The position numbers and the translations under genes are program-made. This document shows positions 32,694-40,864 of a DNA stretch of 56,732 bases, in pieces (positions within the stretch are counted from its first letter, which is position 1; each line of letters begins with the position of its first letter). The stretch covers positions 1 to 56,732 of the IMG/VR virus record IMGVR_UViG_3300037262_000027; one strand, given 5' to 3'. This stretch comes from a virus. A model generated the notes under the pieces. The model was given only the letters and a program-made list of their open reading frames with translations, was not told the origin of the DNA and ran no database searches.

Positions 32694-34081
32694 TGGGAGT
32701 CGTTGGCGGAAACCTTGTAGTTCCGTTCTTGATCGGCGAAGGGGCGGAACCGGAACCCACTCCGGCACCGGAACCGATCGCTCCGCCGCAGAAGCCGAGT
32801 GTTCCCAGCTTCTCCTACTACGCCTTCGACTTTCTCACCGGTGCCTTCCAGGGGCAGCTCCCCCTCCGAGGCGTCACCTTCGGCAAACAGCTCAACTCGC
32901 CGGGCACCCTCAAGGCCACTCTCGACCTCAGCGATCCCCGAATCCAGGCGACCTTCCCGCTCCAGAACACGATCCCGAACAAGTCGTTCATCGTCGCCGA
33001 CTACATGGGCGCCCCCCTGTGGGGAGGCATCGTGCTCCCACGCGAACCGAAGACGGAAAGCTCAGGCACAAGCACCACAGGCACCCTCGAAGTGACCTGC
33101 TCAGAGACGTGGGCCTACTTCCAGCACCGCGTCCAGGCGACCGACTACTCGAGCCCACCGTACAACGGCATAGCCGGCCACACGGGCAACCCGTCCGAAT
33201 CCGAAAAGATGGCGCTCTGGAACCAGACCCCGTATGACGCGAGCCTCATCGCCTGCCAGGTCATCAAGGACGCCCTGGAATACGCCGACGGGCTGAGCGT
33301 GCCGCACGGCAACCCGCTCGGCGGCCTGGCGCTGATGCTGAACGGGGCTACGCCCTCCGGGCCGGTGGCGCCTCCCGGAGATTGGATCGCGGTCTCCTAC
33401 CCCTTCCCCTCGATGCAGATGGTGGACACGATCGTAAACCAGCTCTCACAGCTCGGGCTCGGCGTCGGCTTCGACTACGCCGTCGACATCGCCTACTCGG
33501 CCGGCTCACCCTCACCACCAGTCGGCACGATCAACCTCTCCTACCCCCGCCGCGGTCGCACGGTCGCGCAGAACAGCCTGCTCATCGACGTGACGACCGC
33601 ACGCTCCTACTCCTTCCCCGAGCAGGGCTCGGAAACCGCCAACCGCGTCTATGAGCTCGGCGGCACCGGAGCGATCAGCGTCTCTGAAAACACCTTCGCC
33701 CAGGAACAGGGCTACGCGATCTGGGAGCGGATCATGTCGCGCGCGAACATTCAGTCTCAGAACATCGAGGCGATCCTCGGGGTGCTCGGCGAGTCGGATC
33801 TGGCGACCTACACCTACGCACCGGTCACCCCGTCGATCACACTGGGGATCAACGACCCGAACCTCCCGCTCGGCTCGTTTATCGAGGGCGAAGACGTGCA
33901 GGTCATCGTCCCGCAGTACAACGACCAGGGCGACGTATTCGATCCGCGCTTCCCGGCGGGCATGGATCAGGAGTGGCGCATCACCGCCTACGAAGTGACG
34001 GTCGCCGACGCCGGCGACGCGCTCGTCAAGCTGTCCCTCGCCGCCCCGCCGTTCATCCAAGCGCTCTCCCCGAGCATCTGA
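32693..34081 (+). CDS. tail tip/baseplate hub-like protein (Gp37-like)
   Basis: 462 aa from ATG 32693 (ATGA). FDFLTGAFQGQLPLRGVTFG, NKSFIVADYMGAPLWGGIVL and TLEVTCSETWAYFQHRV, then FDYAVDIAYSAG and a late FIEGEDVQVIVPQYNDQG, follow the plan of actinophage minor tail proteins related to T4 gp27/ReqiPepy6 Gp37. It would link the tail tip ring to the fibres. No peptidase motif seen. Confidence 0.75.
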   Translation: MGVVGGNLVVPFLIGEGAEPEPTPAPEPIAPPQKPSVPSFSYYAFDFLTGAFQGQLPLRGVTFGKQLNSPGTLKATLDLSDPRIQATFPLQNTIPNKSFIVADYMGAPLWGGIVLPREPKTESSGTSTTGTLEVTCSETWAYFQHRVQATDYSSPPYNGIAGHTGNPSESEKMALWNQTPYDASLIACQVIKDALEYADGLSVPHGNPLGGLALMLNGATPSGPVAPPGDWIAVSYPFPSMQMVDTIVNQLSQLGLGVGFDYAVDIAYSAGSPSPPVGTINLSYPRRGRTVAQNSLLIDVTTARSYSFPEQGSETANRVYELGGTGAISVSENTFAQEQGYAIWERIMSRANIQSQNIEAILGVLGESDLATYTYAPVTPSITLGINDPNLPLGSFIEGEDVQVIVPQYNDQGDVFDPRFPAGMDQEWRITAYEVTVADAGDALVKLSLAAPPFIQALSPSI

Positions 34082-34782
34082 TGCCGAACTACGCGAAGCC
34101 AGTAGCCCAGAAACCGCAGAACTGGCTTGCGGCGCTCAGGGCGCTCTCGACGGCGAATGCGGCCGGCGGCACAGAGTACATCTACGAATATCCGCGGCGC
34201 TCGAAAACTGAAGCGGAAGCAGGCACACCCGAATCAGAACGTGGAGTGTGCGTCGCGATCCTCGGCAACATCGCCTTTGGGCCAAGGGGAGAACCCACAA
34301 GCCTTTCGGGGTGGGGGATCGCAGTCTTCGCCGGCGGTAAATGGGTCAAGGTCAGCGGCGGGGGAGGCGGGGAAGGACCCCCGGGCCCCGAAGGTCCGAA
34401 AGGCGAAAAAGGGGCAACCGGAAGCACAGGGCCTGAAGGCAAACCCGGGCCATGGAATGAGACGAAGGTCTACGAGGTTGAAGGCTCGATCTCGGCCAAG
34501 ACCTTCCTTCCCTGGATCGCGCCAAAACCAGCGACGTCTGAGGTTGTCAAGTTCGTGGGCGTCGTGATCAAGCTTGCCGCGGGCACGTGCAAAGTCGAAA
34601 TCAAGCGCAACGGCACCCTTGTCACGGGCTACACAGCCTCAGAACTTGAAGCGACGTCGTCAGTCAGTCACAAGTACGGCACGGCTGTCACTCTGAGCGA
34701 AGGCGACGAACTCACGGTGACCGTCAGCGGCCCGAGTGGCGCTGAAGGTCTGACCGTCGAGTTGGTGCTGGAACACTCATGA
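34081..34782 (+). CDS. collagen-repeat tail fibre
   Basis: 233 aa from ATG 34081, next to the previous stop. A 28-residue collagen-like stretch (GPPGPEGPKGEKGATG...GPEGKPGP, nine or so G-X-Y triplets near residue 100) links an N-terminal attachment domain (YIYEYPRRSKTEAE) to a C-terminal beta knob (GTCKVEIKRNGTLVTGYTAS). Trimeric, acts in host contact. Confidence 0.82.
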   Translation: MPNYAKPVAQKPQNWLAALRALSTANAAGGTEYIYEYPRRSKTEAEAGTPESERGVCVAILGNIAFGPRGEPTSLSGWGIAVFAGGKWVKVSGGGGGEGPPGPEGPKGEKGATGSTGPEGKPGPWNETKVYEVEGSISAKTFLPWIAPKPATSEVVKFVGVVIKLAAGTCKVEIKRNGTLVTGYTASELEATSSVSHKYGTAVTLSEGDELTVTVSGPSGAEGLTVELVLEHS

Positions 34783-35327
34783 GCCCGCTCGATGAGCTGT
34801 ACGGCGCGGGGACGACAGCGGCGTTCGCCGAACGGTGCAGCCTCAAAGCGCTGCTACCCGAATCGACCGTCACGGTCACGCAGCAGGCTTCTCCCGACTG
34901 CCCTTGCCACGTCGCGGTCGACTGGCGCACGGGGAAAGGGGTTCTGATTGCCACCGTGGCGATCGACTTCCGTGGCACGATCGCGCACTACTCCAACCGC
35001 TGGATCGCCAAAGCGGTACGCGGCCATGAACTGCACGCCCGCGACGTCACCGCCTTCCGCGCGTTCTACAAGGCGCTCGGGATCGTTCTCGTCACCGCGT
35101 CGCCGGAAAACCCCTACGCGGAATGGCTGCTGAAGCTGGGCGGCTTCGACTTGCACGAATACGAAGGCCAGGAGTACTTCGGCGCCCGTCTGGACGTGCC
35201 CGACAAGACGCTCGAATTCGCAGAATGGGTGAAAGGCGGGAAGGTCGTGGGCGAACGGCCAGCTTGGCTCACGGGCCTGCTCGCGAACCCCGTATCACCG
35301 CCGCCCGAAGGTGAAGAAACTTACTGA
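34779..35327 (+). CDS. GNAT-like or hypothetical tail-region protein
   Basis: 182 aa, ATGA overlap. A VAIDFRGTIAHYSNRWIAKA strand-turn, then TASPENPYAEWLLKLGGFDLHEYEG recalls the 'NPxAxxLYxKxGF' end of GNAT acetyltransferases. The acetyl-CoA P-loop (Q/RxxGxG/A) is not evident. Its position among fibres would be odd for an enzyme unless it modifies the virion. Confidence 0.5.
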   Translation: MSPLDELYGAGTTAAFAERCSLKALLPESTVTVTQQASPDCPCHVAVDWRTGKGVLIATVAIDFRGTIAHYSNRWIAKAVRGHELHARDVTAFRAFYKALGIVLVTASPENPYAEWLLKLGGFDLHEYEGQEYFGARLDVPDKTLEFAEWVKGGKVVGERPAWLTGLLANPVSPPPEGEETY

Positions 35328-35911
35328 TGCCCGCCGTCGTCGTTGGCATCAAGGAAGACCAGAAGGTCGGCCCGTGGGAAACGCACCCGACCGCCAAAGG
35401 GACGCTGACTTCATGCGTGAGCAGGCCAGGGGAAGTGCAGCCCTCGACGCCCTCGCTGACCAAGTACATACAGGGCCTCACCGTCACCAGTCAAGCCGGC
35501 CAAGTGAAGCTCGAAAAACCCGCCCTCCCTGCCGGCGCGACGGTCACAGGGGGTGCGCTGTGGGTCTACTGCGTCTCCGAACGCACCACATCGATCCTCA
35601 ACGTATGGATCAAAGAAAGCGGCCTCACGGTAGCGGCACCGACTACGGCGGGCTGGGTCAAAGTCACGCTGACGGCCGCGCAGGCGGCGGAACTAAAAGA
35701 AGGCAGCCTCATCGGATTCGCGATTGCCACGGGCAAAGAATCCGAAGCGGCCCTCAACAAAGTCTGGGACGCCTACGCTGAAATCGAATACACGGGTGGC
35801 GCGGAAGGTGGGCTTATGAGGATGCTCGTCTGTCGCAAGCTCCCACTCTGGGTGCCGCGGTCCTGCACGTTCCGGCCTCGGCTCTGGACGCCCGAGCCGG
35901 CGACGATCTAG
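35327..35911 (+). CDS. hypothetical tail/fibre accessory protein
   Basis: 194 aa from ATG 35327. Beta-rich ALPAGATVTGGALWVYCVSE and GWVKVTLTAAQAAELKEGSL with a CBM/jelly-roll-like strand order (IGFAIATG, AYAEIEY). Likely a carbohydrate-binding module of the fibre set; not proven by any motif. The end is basic and Cys-rich. Confidence 0.55.
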   Translation: MPAVVVGIKEDQKVGPWETHPTAKGTLTSCVSRPGEVQPSTPSLTKYIQGLTVTSQAGQVKLEKPALPAGATVTGGALWVYCVSERTTSILNVWIKESGLTVAAPTTAGWVKVTLTAAQAAELKEGSLIGFAIATGKESEAALNKVWDAYAEIEYTGGAEGGLMRMLVCRKLPLWVPRSCTFRPRLWTPEPATI

Positions 35912-35923
35912 GAAGGGAGTGCC

Positions 35924-36265
35924 ATGCTGACGATTGTCCTATCTGGCCCAAAGGCGGCCGAGTCACAGGTGCGCAACGCGTTCGCCTCCCAAGGCTTCGA
36001 GGTACAGCGCACCGTGGACAACCACGGGCTCCCGGACTCAGCGACGGAGAAGGACCGTGACAAGAAGTCGAAGCAGCCGATTGCGTTCGTCACCGTCACC
36101 GCCCCGGATGAACAGCTCAACGCCGTCCGCGAGTGCGCCGAAACGCTCTCCTACCGCCTTCGAATGCACCACGACACACCCCCGGAGCCCGCACCCGACC
36201 CGCTGATGGCCACGCTCGAGGATATGCAGCGTGAGATCGATGAGCTGAAGGCGAGGGTCGCGTGA
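35924..36265 (+). CDS. hypothetical protein with C-terminal coiled coil
   Basis: 113 aa, GGAAGGGAGTGCC before ATG. An alpha-beta start (TIVLSGPKAAESQVRNAFAS, FVTVTAPDEQLNAVRECAET) resembling a ferredoxin-like/ACT fold, then a short coiled coil (LEDMQREIDELKARVA). Between fibre genes; role unknown. Confidence 0.6.
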   Translation: MLTIVLSGPKAAESQVRNAFASQGFEVQRTVDNHGLPDSATEKDRDKKSKQPIAFVTVTAPDEQLNAVRECAETLSYRLRMHHDTPPEPAPDPLMATLEDMQREIDELKARVA

Positions 36266-37260
36266 GCGTCGAAAGCCCACCTAGCTTTATGCAAGCGGCC
36301 ACGTACCCGGCCGAGCAGACACGGCGCACCGTCACCACACTTCTCCAGCGCGGGGCATCCATCGGCTCGATCGCCGGGGGCCTCGTCGGCTCGACCGACA
36401 TGCAGGTCACCGCAGGCACACTCCTCCAGGTGCTCGTCGGGACCGGAGAGGCGTGGGTCCCGGGCTCTAGCTCGGCGGTCCAGTCCGGCTACTACTGCCG
36501 GGTCACCAGTTCGACGGCCCTGAGCATCGCGGCCAGCTCAGAATCCAACCCGCGCATTGACACCGTGATCGCCAAGTGCGTCGATGAATCCTACGCGGGC
36601 TCGGGGACCACGTTTGCCGTTGCGGTCATCACCGGCACAGCAGAATCCGGCGCGACTCTCGCGAACAAAAAAGGCGCAGGTGCGGTCCCCGCCTCAAGCC
36701 TCGTGCTCGCCTACGTGCTCGTGCCGGCGAAAGCCACGTCGATCGAAGCGGCGAACATCGAAAATGTGGCGACACAGGCATACCCTGGCCTGCGGTCTGC
36801 TTCCTACCTCGAAGGTACGGCAGCCAAACGTCCCGCCGCGGGCATCAAAGGGCGCATCTACTTCGCCACTGACACGCGGATCTACACACTCGACAACGGC
36901 TCGGAATGGGTAGAACTCTCCGGCGGGGGTGCTTGGTCGGCGCTGACGCTAGTTGGGGGAGCTACGGCCGCCTATGGCTACGCGCCCTCGGCGAGCCTGG
37001 AACCGGGCGGCCGGGTAAGGCTCAAGGGCGAAGTCGTAGCGGAACCATCGGAAATTGCATCGCTCCCCTACGCCATCGTTTATCTGCCTAGCAGCAAATA
37101 CTACCCGACGCAAAATCTCCGGCTCTCGACACTAAACGCTGTAGAAAAACCGTACAGCCTTGAAGTCCTGACGACCGGGGGCATCGAGATCCTCACAGCC
37201 CTCAAAGCGGGCACGGCCAACCGCATCTCACTCAATGGTCTGAGCTTCACGACAAGCTAG
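36262..37260 (+). CDS. minor tail/fibre protein
   Basis: 332 aa from GTG 36262 (GTGA). Domain start MQAATYPAEQTRRTVTTLLQ, then VTAGTLLQVLVGTGEAWVPG, YYCRVTSSTALSIAASSE, NPRIDTVIAKCVDESY is a widespread siphovirus fibre N-domain (baseplate-attached). The C-terminal third (LEPGGRVRLKGEVVAEPSEI) is a separate beta knob. Last gene of the rightward late unit; its stop overlaps the converging minus-strand gene by 4 nt. Confidence 0.75.
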   Translation: MSVESPPSFMQAATYPAEQTRRTVTTLLQRGASIGSIAGGLVGSTDMQVTAGTLLQVLVGTGEAWVPGSSSAVQSGYYCRVTSSTALSIAASSESNPRIDTVIAKCVDESYAGSGTTFAVAVITGTAESGATLANKKGAGAVPASSLVLAYVLVPAKATSIEAANIENVATQAYPGLRSASYLEGTAAKRPAAGIKGRIYFATDTRIYTLDNGSEWVELSGGGAWSALTLVGGATAAYGYAPSASLEPGGRVRLKGEVVAEPSEIASLPYAIVYLPSSKYYPTQNLRLSTLNAVEKPYSLEVLTTGGIEILTALKAGTANRISLNGLSFTTS

Positions 37261-38696
37261 CCCACGTCCACCGTCGCGCTTGGCCCCGCTCGGCCGAAGT
37301 AGTTTTCGTCTTCGCTCACGTAGCGCACGCTGACGCTGTAGGTGCCTGCCGTTGAGAAGGTGAGTTCGCACTGAGCCTCCGCTTGGCCCGAGTAGTTGTG
37401 GACCGCTGAGCAGTCGGCGGAGCCGGGGTCTTCGGGATTGAGTCCGTAGATCGTGTTCACGGCGGTGAAGGAGCCGGGGCCTTCGACTGAGTAGGCCACG
37501 TTGCCGAGCGGGGCTTCATCGCCAGGGAAGTCGCCGGTGGTGCTCACGTCGAGGATGAGGCGTTCGCCCGCTTCGATGTGTGCGGGTTCGGGCGGGGCTC
37601 CGGTCCCGTGGTCCTTGGATGAGCCGCTCGAGCCGATCACCCAGCCCGACCATTTCACGCTCGCGCGGTAGGCGGTCACGGAAGGTGTCACGGGCACGCT
37701 CTGCGGTCCCCATTCCTCGGTCACGGTGCGTTCTCCGCCGGGAGCGAAGGCTTCGGTGTGGGAGCTGGTCGTGCCGCCGGGGTAGCTCACGGTGAGGCCC
37801 GAGGGTTCGCCCGAGACGGTCATCGAGCAGGAGGCCTGGCTCCCGGAGACGGCGGCGACGCAGGTGTCTCCGAGGTTGTCGGTGAGGCCCACCGAGGCGG
37901 CTCCCTCGAAGCTCGGCGCCGACAGCGTGACGCTCGCCGAGTCCTTCACGATCGTCATCGAGGCTTTCAGGCCCGAGCCCCAGACCTGCTGAATCGCAGG
38001 CGGGTTGGGCGGCTCGATCCGCTCTGATTCATCCCCCGACGTGCCCGAGGCTTCGCCCGACAGGTAGACCACGATGACGGTGTGCTCGCCGTAGCTTGAG
38101 TAGCCGACGGGACATTCGCCTTCGCCCGTTGACCCGCCCACGTCCATCGAGCAGGCGAGCAGGCCGTCGGAGTAGAGCTCAAGGACTCCGGAGGGCAGGT
38201 CGGGTTCGGCTTGGCTCACTCCGTCGGTGAGGCGTTGGGCACTCGCGGAGTAGTCGTAGGTCACGGCCAGCGGATGCGAGGGGTTCTGCGTGAAGCTCGG
38301 GTCCAAGCGGGCTCTGAGGGTGAAGGACGGGCTCGCGGGGCTGGCGACAGTTGCCGAAGGACCGGCCACAACTGGCGCAACATGCGGCACCACCTTCGGC
38401 GCGACGTAAACGCAAACCGTCCGCTTGACCTTGATGGTTCGGCCATGCTCCCGCCGCTTCACCTTCTCTACTCGCTTGACGTAGTGGGCGCGGCAGCGGT
38501 GATGCTTGGGGAGGACGTAGGACTTCGGCGGGTTGGCGGCGAGGGCCGAGCCGGTGAGCGTGAGCAGAACGGCAGCGGTGAGGGTGGCGAGTTTCCGCAT
38601 CCGACGCTCGGCGCGGGCCAGCGTCAAGGTCAGCGCCGGTAAGCGGAGCAGGCGCTCCAAGAGGCGGTCGAACAGGTCCACCGCGCGCTGCTTCAT
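37257..38696 (-). CDS. secreted Ig-like protein (moron), minus strand
   Basis: 479 aa; ATG 38696 overlaps the upstream minus-strand stop (ATGA). A signal peptide begins at residue 33 (RKLATLTAAVLLTLTGSALA), after a ~32-residue charged lead. Next comes a basic region (CRAHYVKRVEKVKRREHG) and four or more Cys-paired Ig/Big-like beta domains. This style, with a Cys-bounded Lys/Arg repeat after the signal peptide, is what I associate with secreted proteins of Solirubrobacterales; it is absent from virion proteins. Probably exported by the lysogen. Internal start at 38600 possible. Confidence 0.75.
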   Translation of the reverse strand: MKQRAVDLFDRLLERLLRLPALTLTLARAERRMRKLATLTAAVLLTLTGSALAANPPKSYVLPKHHRCRAHYVKRVEKVKRREHGRTIKVKRTVCVYVAPKVVPHVAPVVAGPSATVASPASPSFTLRARLDPSFTQNPSHPLAVTYDYSASAQRLTDGVSQAEPDLPSGVLELYSDGLLACSMDVGGSTGEGECPVGYSSYGEHTVIVVYLSGEASGTSGDESERIEPPNPPAIQQVWGSGLKASMTIVKDSASVTLSAPSFEGAASVGLTDNLGDTCVAAVSGSQASCSMTVSGEPSGLTVSYPGGTTSSHTEAFAPGGERTVTEEWGPQSVPVTPSVTAYRASVKWSGWVIGSSGSSKDHGTGAPPEPAHIEAGERLILDVSTTGDFPGDEAPLGNVAYSVEGPGSFTAVNTIYGLNPEDPGSADCSAVHNYSGQAEAQCELTFSTAGTYSVSVRYVSEDENYFGRAGPSATVDVG

Positions 38697-39109
38697 CGCC
38701 GACCCTCCCCGAGTGCCGCATCGAACTGGTCGTCCACGAGGTTGTCGTTGTCGTCCCGCACGCCGGGCTCGGAGTCAGGCTCTAGGTCCCGTTCCGCTGC
38801 CACTTCATCGCGGTAGCGCTTGACGAGTGGTGAGGCAATCAGCTCGTTGGGCTTGAGATACACGGTGTTCCCCTTTCTTGGGTGATGATCCGCTCGCTCG
38901 CGCTCGCGGTGGTGTTCCGGGCACAGCCACTCGACCTCGAGCGGCTTTGAGTAGTCCGGGTGGTGGGCTTCGACGTGTGAGGCCCCGCACACTTCGCAGG
39001 GCAGCTTCTTGATCTTCCCGTAGTAGACGTAGAGGTTGAGCTTGCGGCGGGCGGCCGCTCGGCGCTGAGCGTCGGGGCTGAGCTCGCAGAGTTTCCGGCG
39101 CTCGGGCAT
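38693..39109 (-). CDS. HNH-like zinc protein, minus strand
   Basis: 138 aa. PCEVCGASHVEAHHPDYSKP, then VEWLCPEHHRERE gives CxxC...HH...CxxHH, a known phage HNH/zinc-ribbon signature. Coupled by 4 nt to the secreted protein downstream. C-terminal acidic tail (DDNDNLVDDQFD). May bind or nick DNA; in this phage it seems a co-transcribed accessory gene rather than a homing element. Confidence 0.7.
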   Translation of the reverse strand: MPERRKLCELSPDAQRRAAARRKLNLYVYYGKIKKLPCEVCGASHVEAHHPDYSKPLEVEWLCPEHHRERERADHHPRKGNTVYLKPNELIASPLVKRYRDEVAAERDLEPDSEPGVRDDNDNLVDDQFDAALGEGRR

Positions 39110-39127
39110 CGGGCGGCGAGGGTAGCG

Positions 39128-39180
39128 CCGCAGCGCGCCGCGCGCGCGGCGCGCGCGCGGCGCGACTCCGCAACCTGCGG
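39128..39180. promoter_or_regulatory. CCGCA-N3-TGCGG palindrome and G+C hairpin, minus-strand leader
   Basis: CCGCA-ACC-TGCGG at 39168-39180 is a 13-nt inverted repeat with the same arms and spacing as 44237-44249 beside the repressor. Next to it (39128-39165) an almost pure CG alternation can fold into strong stems. It lies in the leader of the HNH-like gene, so it is a candidate second operator or attenuator. Confidence 0.45.
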
Positions 39181-39326
39181 ATGATCGCGCCCGTATGAAC
39201 CCTTGCTCGCGCTCCCACCGCTCTCCGACCTTCTACTTGCACTTCTCCACCCCTTCTCTGTGAAGGCTGTAGTAGTAGGGCCTGTGGATATGTGCGCAAC
39301 GCGCGAAGCCCCTGCAAGGCGGCCAT

Positions 39327-39533
39327 TTACTTGTCCACACGCCTGTGCTCGCGCCGCGCGTGCTCGACCCGCGCCAGCGTCATCCGCCGCTCCACGCTCA
39401 AAGGCGCACCAGCGCCTTCCGCCTCATCCGCGCAGGCCAAGGCATAGACCTCGGCGGCGAACTCCTCATCGCTCATTTCGCGAAGCCGCGCGATGTAAGC
39501 CTGGACCGGCGCTACGATGCTCGCTGTCATCAC
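39327..39533 (-). CDS. small helical protein, first gene of the minus-strand block
   Basis: 68 aa. SIVAPVQAYIARLREMSDEEFAAEVYALACADEA, then LSVERRMTLARVEHARRE: two or three helices. The first gene after the TTGACA/TAGCGT promoter. No family recognised. Confidence 0.6.
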   Translation of the reverse strand: MMTASIVAPVQAYIARLREMSDEEFAAEVYALACADEAEGAGAPLSVERRMTLARVEHARREHRRVDK

Positions 39534-39599
39534 GATCCTCTCGTGGTGGCCATGCGCCCGGCGATCTGATCGGAGTCGCGCGGGCGCTTTTCAACTTCT

Positions 39600-39635
39600 C
39601 GCTCTGACGCTACTCCGGGGTCGGCAACTTGTCAA
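39600..39635 (-). promoter_or_regulatory. sigma70-type promoter on the minus strand
   Basis: Reading the minus strand, TTGACA occupies 39635-39630 and TAGCGT 39612-39607, separated by exactly 17 nt. Start site predicted near 39600, giving a ~67-nt leader before ATG 39533. Drives the block 39533-37257. Confidence 0.6.
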
Positions 39636-39654
39636 ACTCTTGCGGACGGATGGA

Positions 39655-40053
39655 CTACCGCTCGACCTGCATCACCCTCACCGCCAGACGCTCCAAGGCT
39701 TCCTCCAGGCGCTCATCGACCCGGCCCTCCCCGCGTTCCCTGAGGCGTTTCTCGAACGCCTCGACGTAGCGCTTGCACTCAGGCGAGAGCACCGAGCGGT
39801 CATACAGCGGGTCGCCGTAGCGGCGCCAGCGGCCGAGGTGCAGACTGCAGAACCCGTGGCCCACGTGTGGTCTCGGGCAGCCATCCACCGAGCATCCCTT
39901 GGTCCCGTATCGCCGCCGCCGGTCCGGCTCCGTGGGCGAGCCGTAGCGCTTGAGCTTCCACTCGTGCCGCGAGCAGAGGCCCCTCGCGTGGTTCGGCTCT
40001 GAGCAGCCGTCGACCGAGCACTCGGGTGTGCTGCCTGAAACGCCACGCGGCAT
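39655..40053 (-). CDS. double zinc-finger protein, minus strand
   Basis: 132 aa from the internal ATG 40053 (the open frame extends to 40191 but into the divergent gene). Two tandem copies of the same finger: CSVDGCSEPNHARGLCSRH and CSVDGCPRPHVGHGFCSLH, each followed by RYGSP/RYGDP. The same finger begins the homing endonuclease at 21562. Here the nuclease half is missing, and a coiled C-terminus (RLEEALERLAVRVMQVE) replaces it. Likely DNA binding. Confidence 0.65.
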   Translation of the reverse strand: MPRGVSGSTPECSVDGCSEPNHARGLCSRHEWKLKRYGSPTEPDRRRRYGTKGCSVDGCPRPHVGHGFCSLHLGRWRRYGDPLYDRSVLSPECKRYVEAFEKRLRERGEGRVDERLEEALERLAVRVMQVER

Positions 40054-40116
40054 CGCTCTCGCTTCGCGCCAGAGCGCGCGCGCCCTGCGAGTGCACGGCT
40101 GGTAGCCTGACCCCTG

Positions 40117-40671
40117 ATGGCCGACGACCACGACAGGCGCCTTGGAGAGTTGGAGCGATGCCTGCGTGGTCTCAACCGGCGTGTAGACCAAATCGAAAGG
40201 ATCCTCATGTCAGAGCAGGAACAGGTCGACGCCCTGGAAGCGGCCGTCGCCAAAGTCGCCGATGATCTCGCGACCGCCACCACCACCTTGCAGGACGAGC
40301 TGAACACGCTCGCCGAGCAGAACCCCGGAGTCGACCTCACCGCCCTCACGGCAGCCATCGGCAACCTCGATCCCGCCGTGGAGGCCCTCGCGGCCCTCAA
40401 GCCCGCGTCAGAGCCCACCCCAGCGCCGGACAAGCCCGTCTACGTCCACAACCAGGCCGACGGCCCCACCGAAGGCTGGACGGCCTCGGGCTTCGAGGTG
40501 CCGGCGGTCCCGGCCACCACCGGCCCGGAGGGCGAAGCGATCGCCGAATCGCCCGCCGTCCCGCTGTGGTACTTCGACGCCGACGCCGTGGGCGGCGAGC
40601 CCACCGGAGCTGTCGAAGGCGTCTGGACGGTCTACACCGGCCCGACCGAGCCGGTTCCCGCCGCCGAGTAG
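40117..40671 (+). CDS. coiled-coil protein opening the lysis module
   Basis: 184 aa from ATG 40117; an in-frame ATG at 40207 (MSEQEQVDALEAAVAKVADD) is an equally good start. Coiled coil in residues 1-85, then a beta-rich C-terminus (GPTEGWTASGFEVPAVPATT, LWYFDADAVGG). A TAGCCT -10-like box at 40103-40108 precedes it. Divergent from the zinc-finger gene. Similar small coiled-coil proteins are common near phage lysins; function unknown. Confidence 0.6.
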   Translation: MADDHDRRLGELERCLRGLNRRVDQIERILMSEQEQVDALEAAVAKVADDLATATTTLQDELNTLAEQNPGVDLTALTAAIGNLDPAVEALAALKPASEPTPAPDKPVYVHNQADGPTEGWTASGFEVPAVPATTGPEGEAIAESPAVPLWYFDADAVGGEPTGAVEGVWTVYTGPTEPVPAAE

Positions 40672-40681
40672 GTATCGCGCC

Positions 40682-40860
40682 CGCCGAGTGCGGGCGAAGC
40701 TGGCGGTCGCCCTCGACCTTGGATGTGGGGTCGGGGGCGACTACGCCTCCCAATCGTGCTCGCTGGCCGTGAGCGTGATCCCTCTCGCGCCTCTCCTCCC
40801 CGGCCAGCGGGCACGTCCGAGGGGCGCAGCAATCTAACCCCACCCCTCAGACAGGAGGCC
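40682..40860 (+). promoter_or_regulatory. structured leader upstream of the endolysin
   Basis: A 190-nt non-coding stretch with a small hairpin (GCCCGC/GCGGGC region at ~40675-40696), a 13-bp stem GTCGCCCTCGACC (40706-40718) paired with GGTCGGGGGCGAC (40729-40741), and outer arms CTGGCC/GGCCAG around 40764-40806. It ends at the endolysin ribosome site ACAGGAGG. No T tract, so not a plain terminator. Could be a regulatory leader or a small RNA. Confidence 0.45.
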
Positions 40861-40864
40861 CCGC

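Noticed and set aside
39517-40002. 161-aa plus-strand ORF
   Set aside because: Shadow of the minus-strand zinc-finger gene, and crosses its convincing Cys/His motifs.
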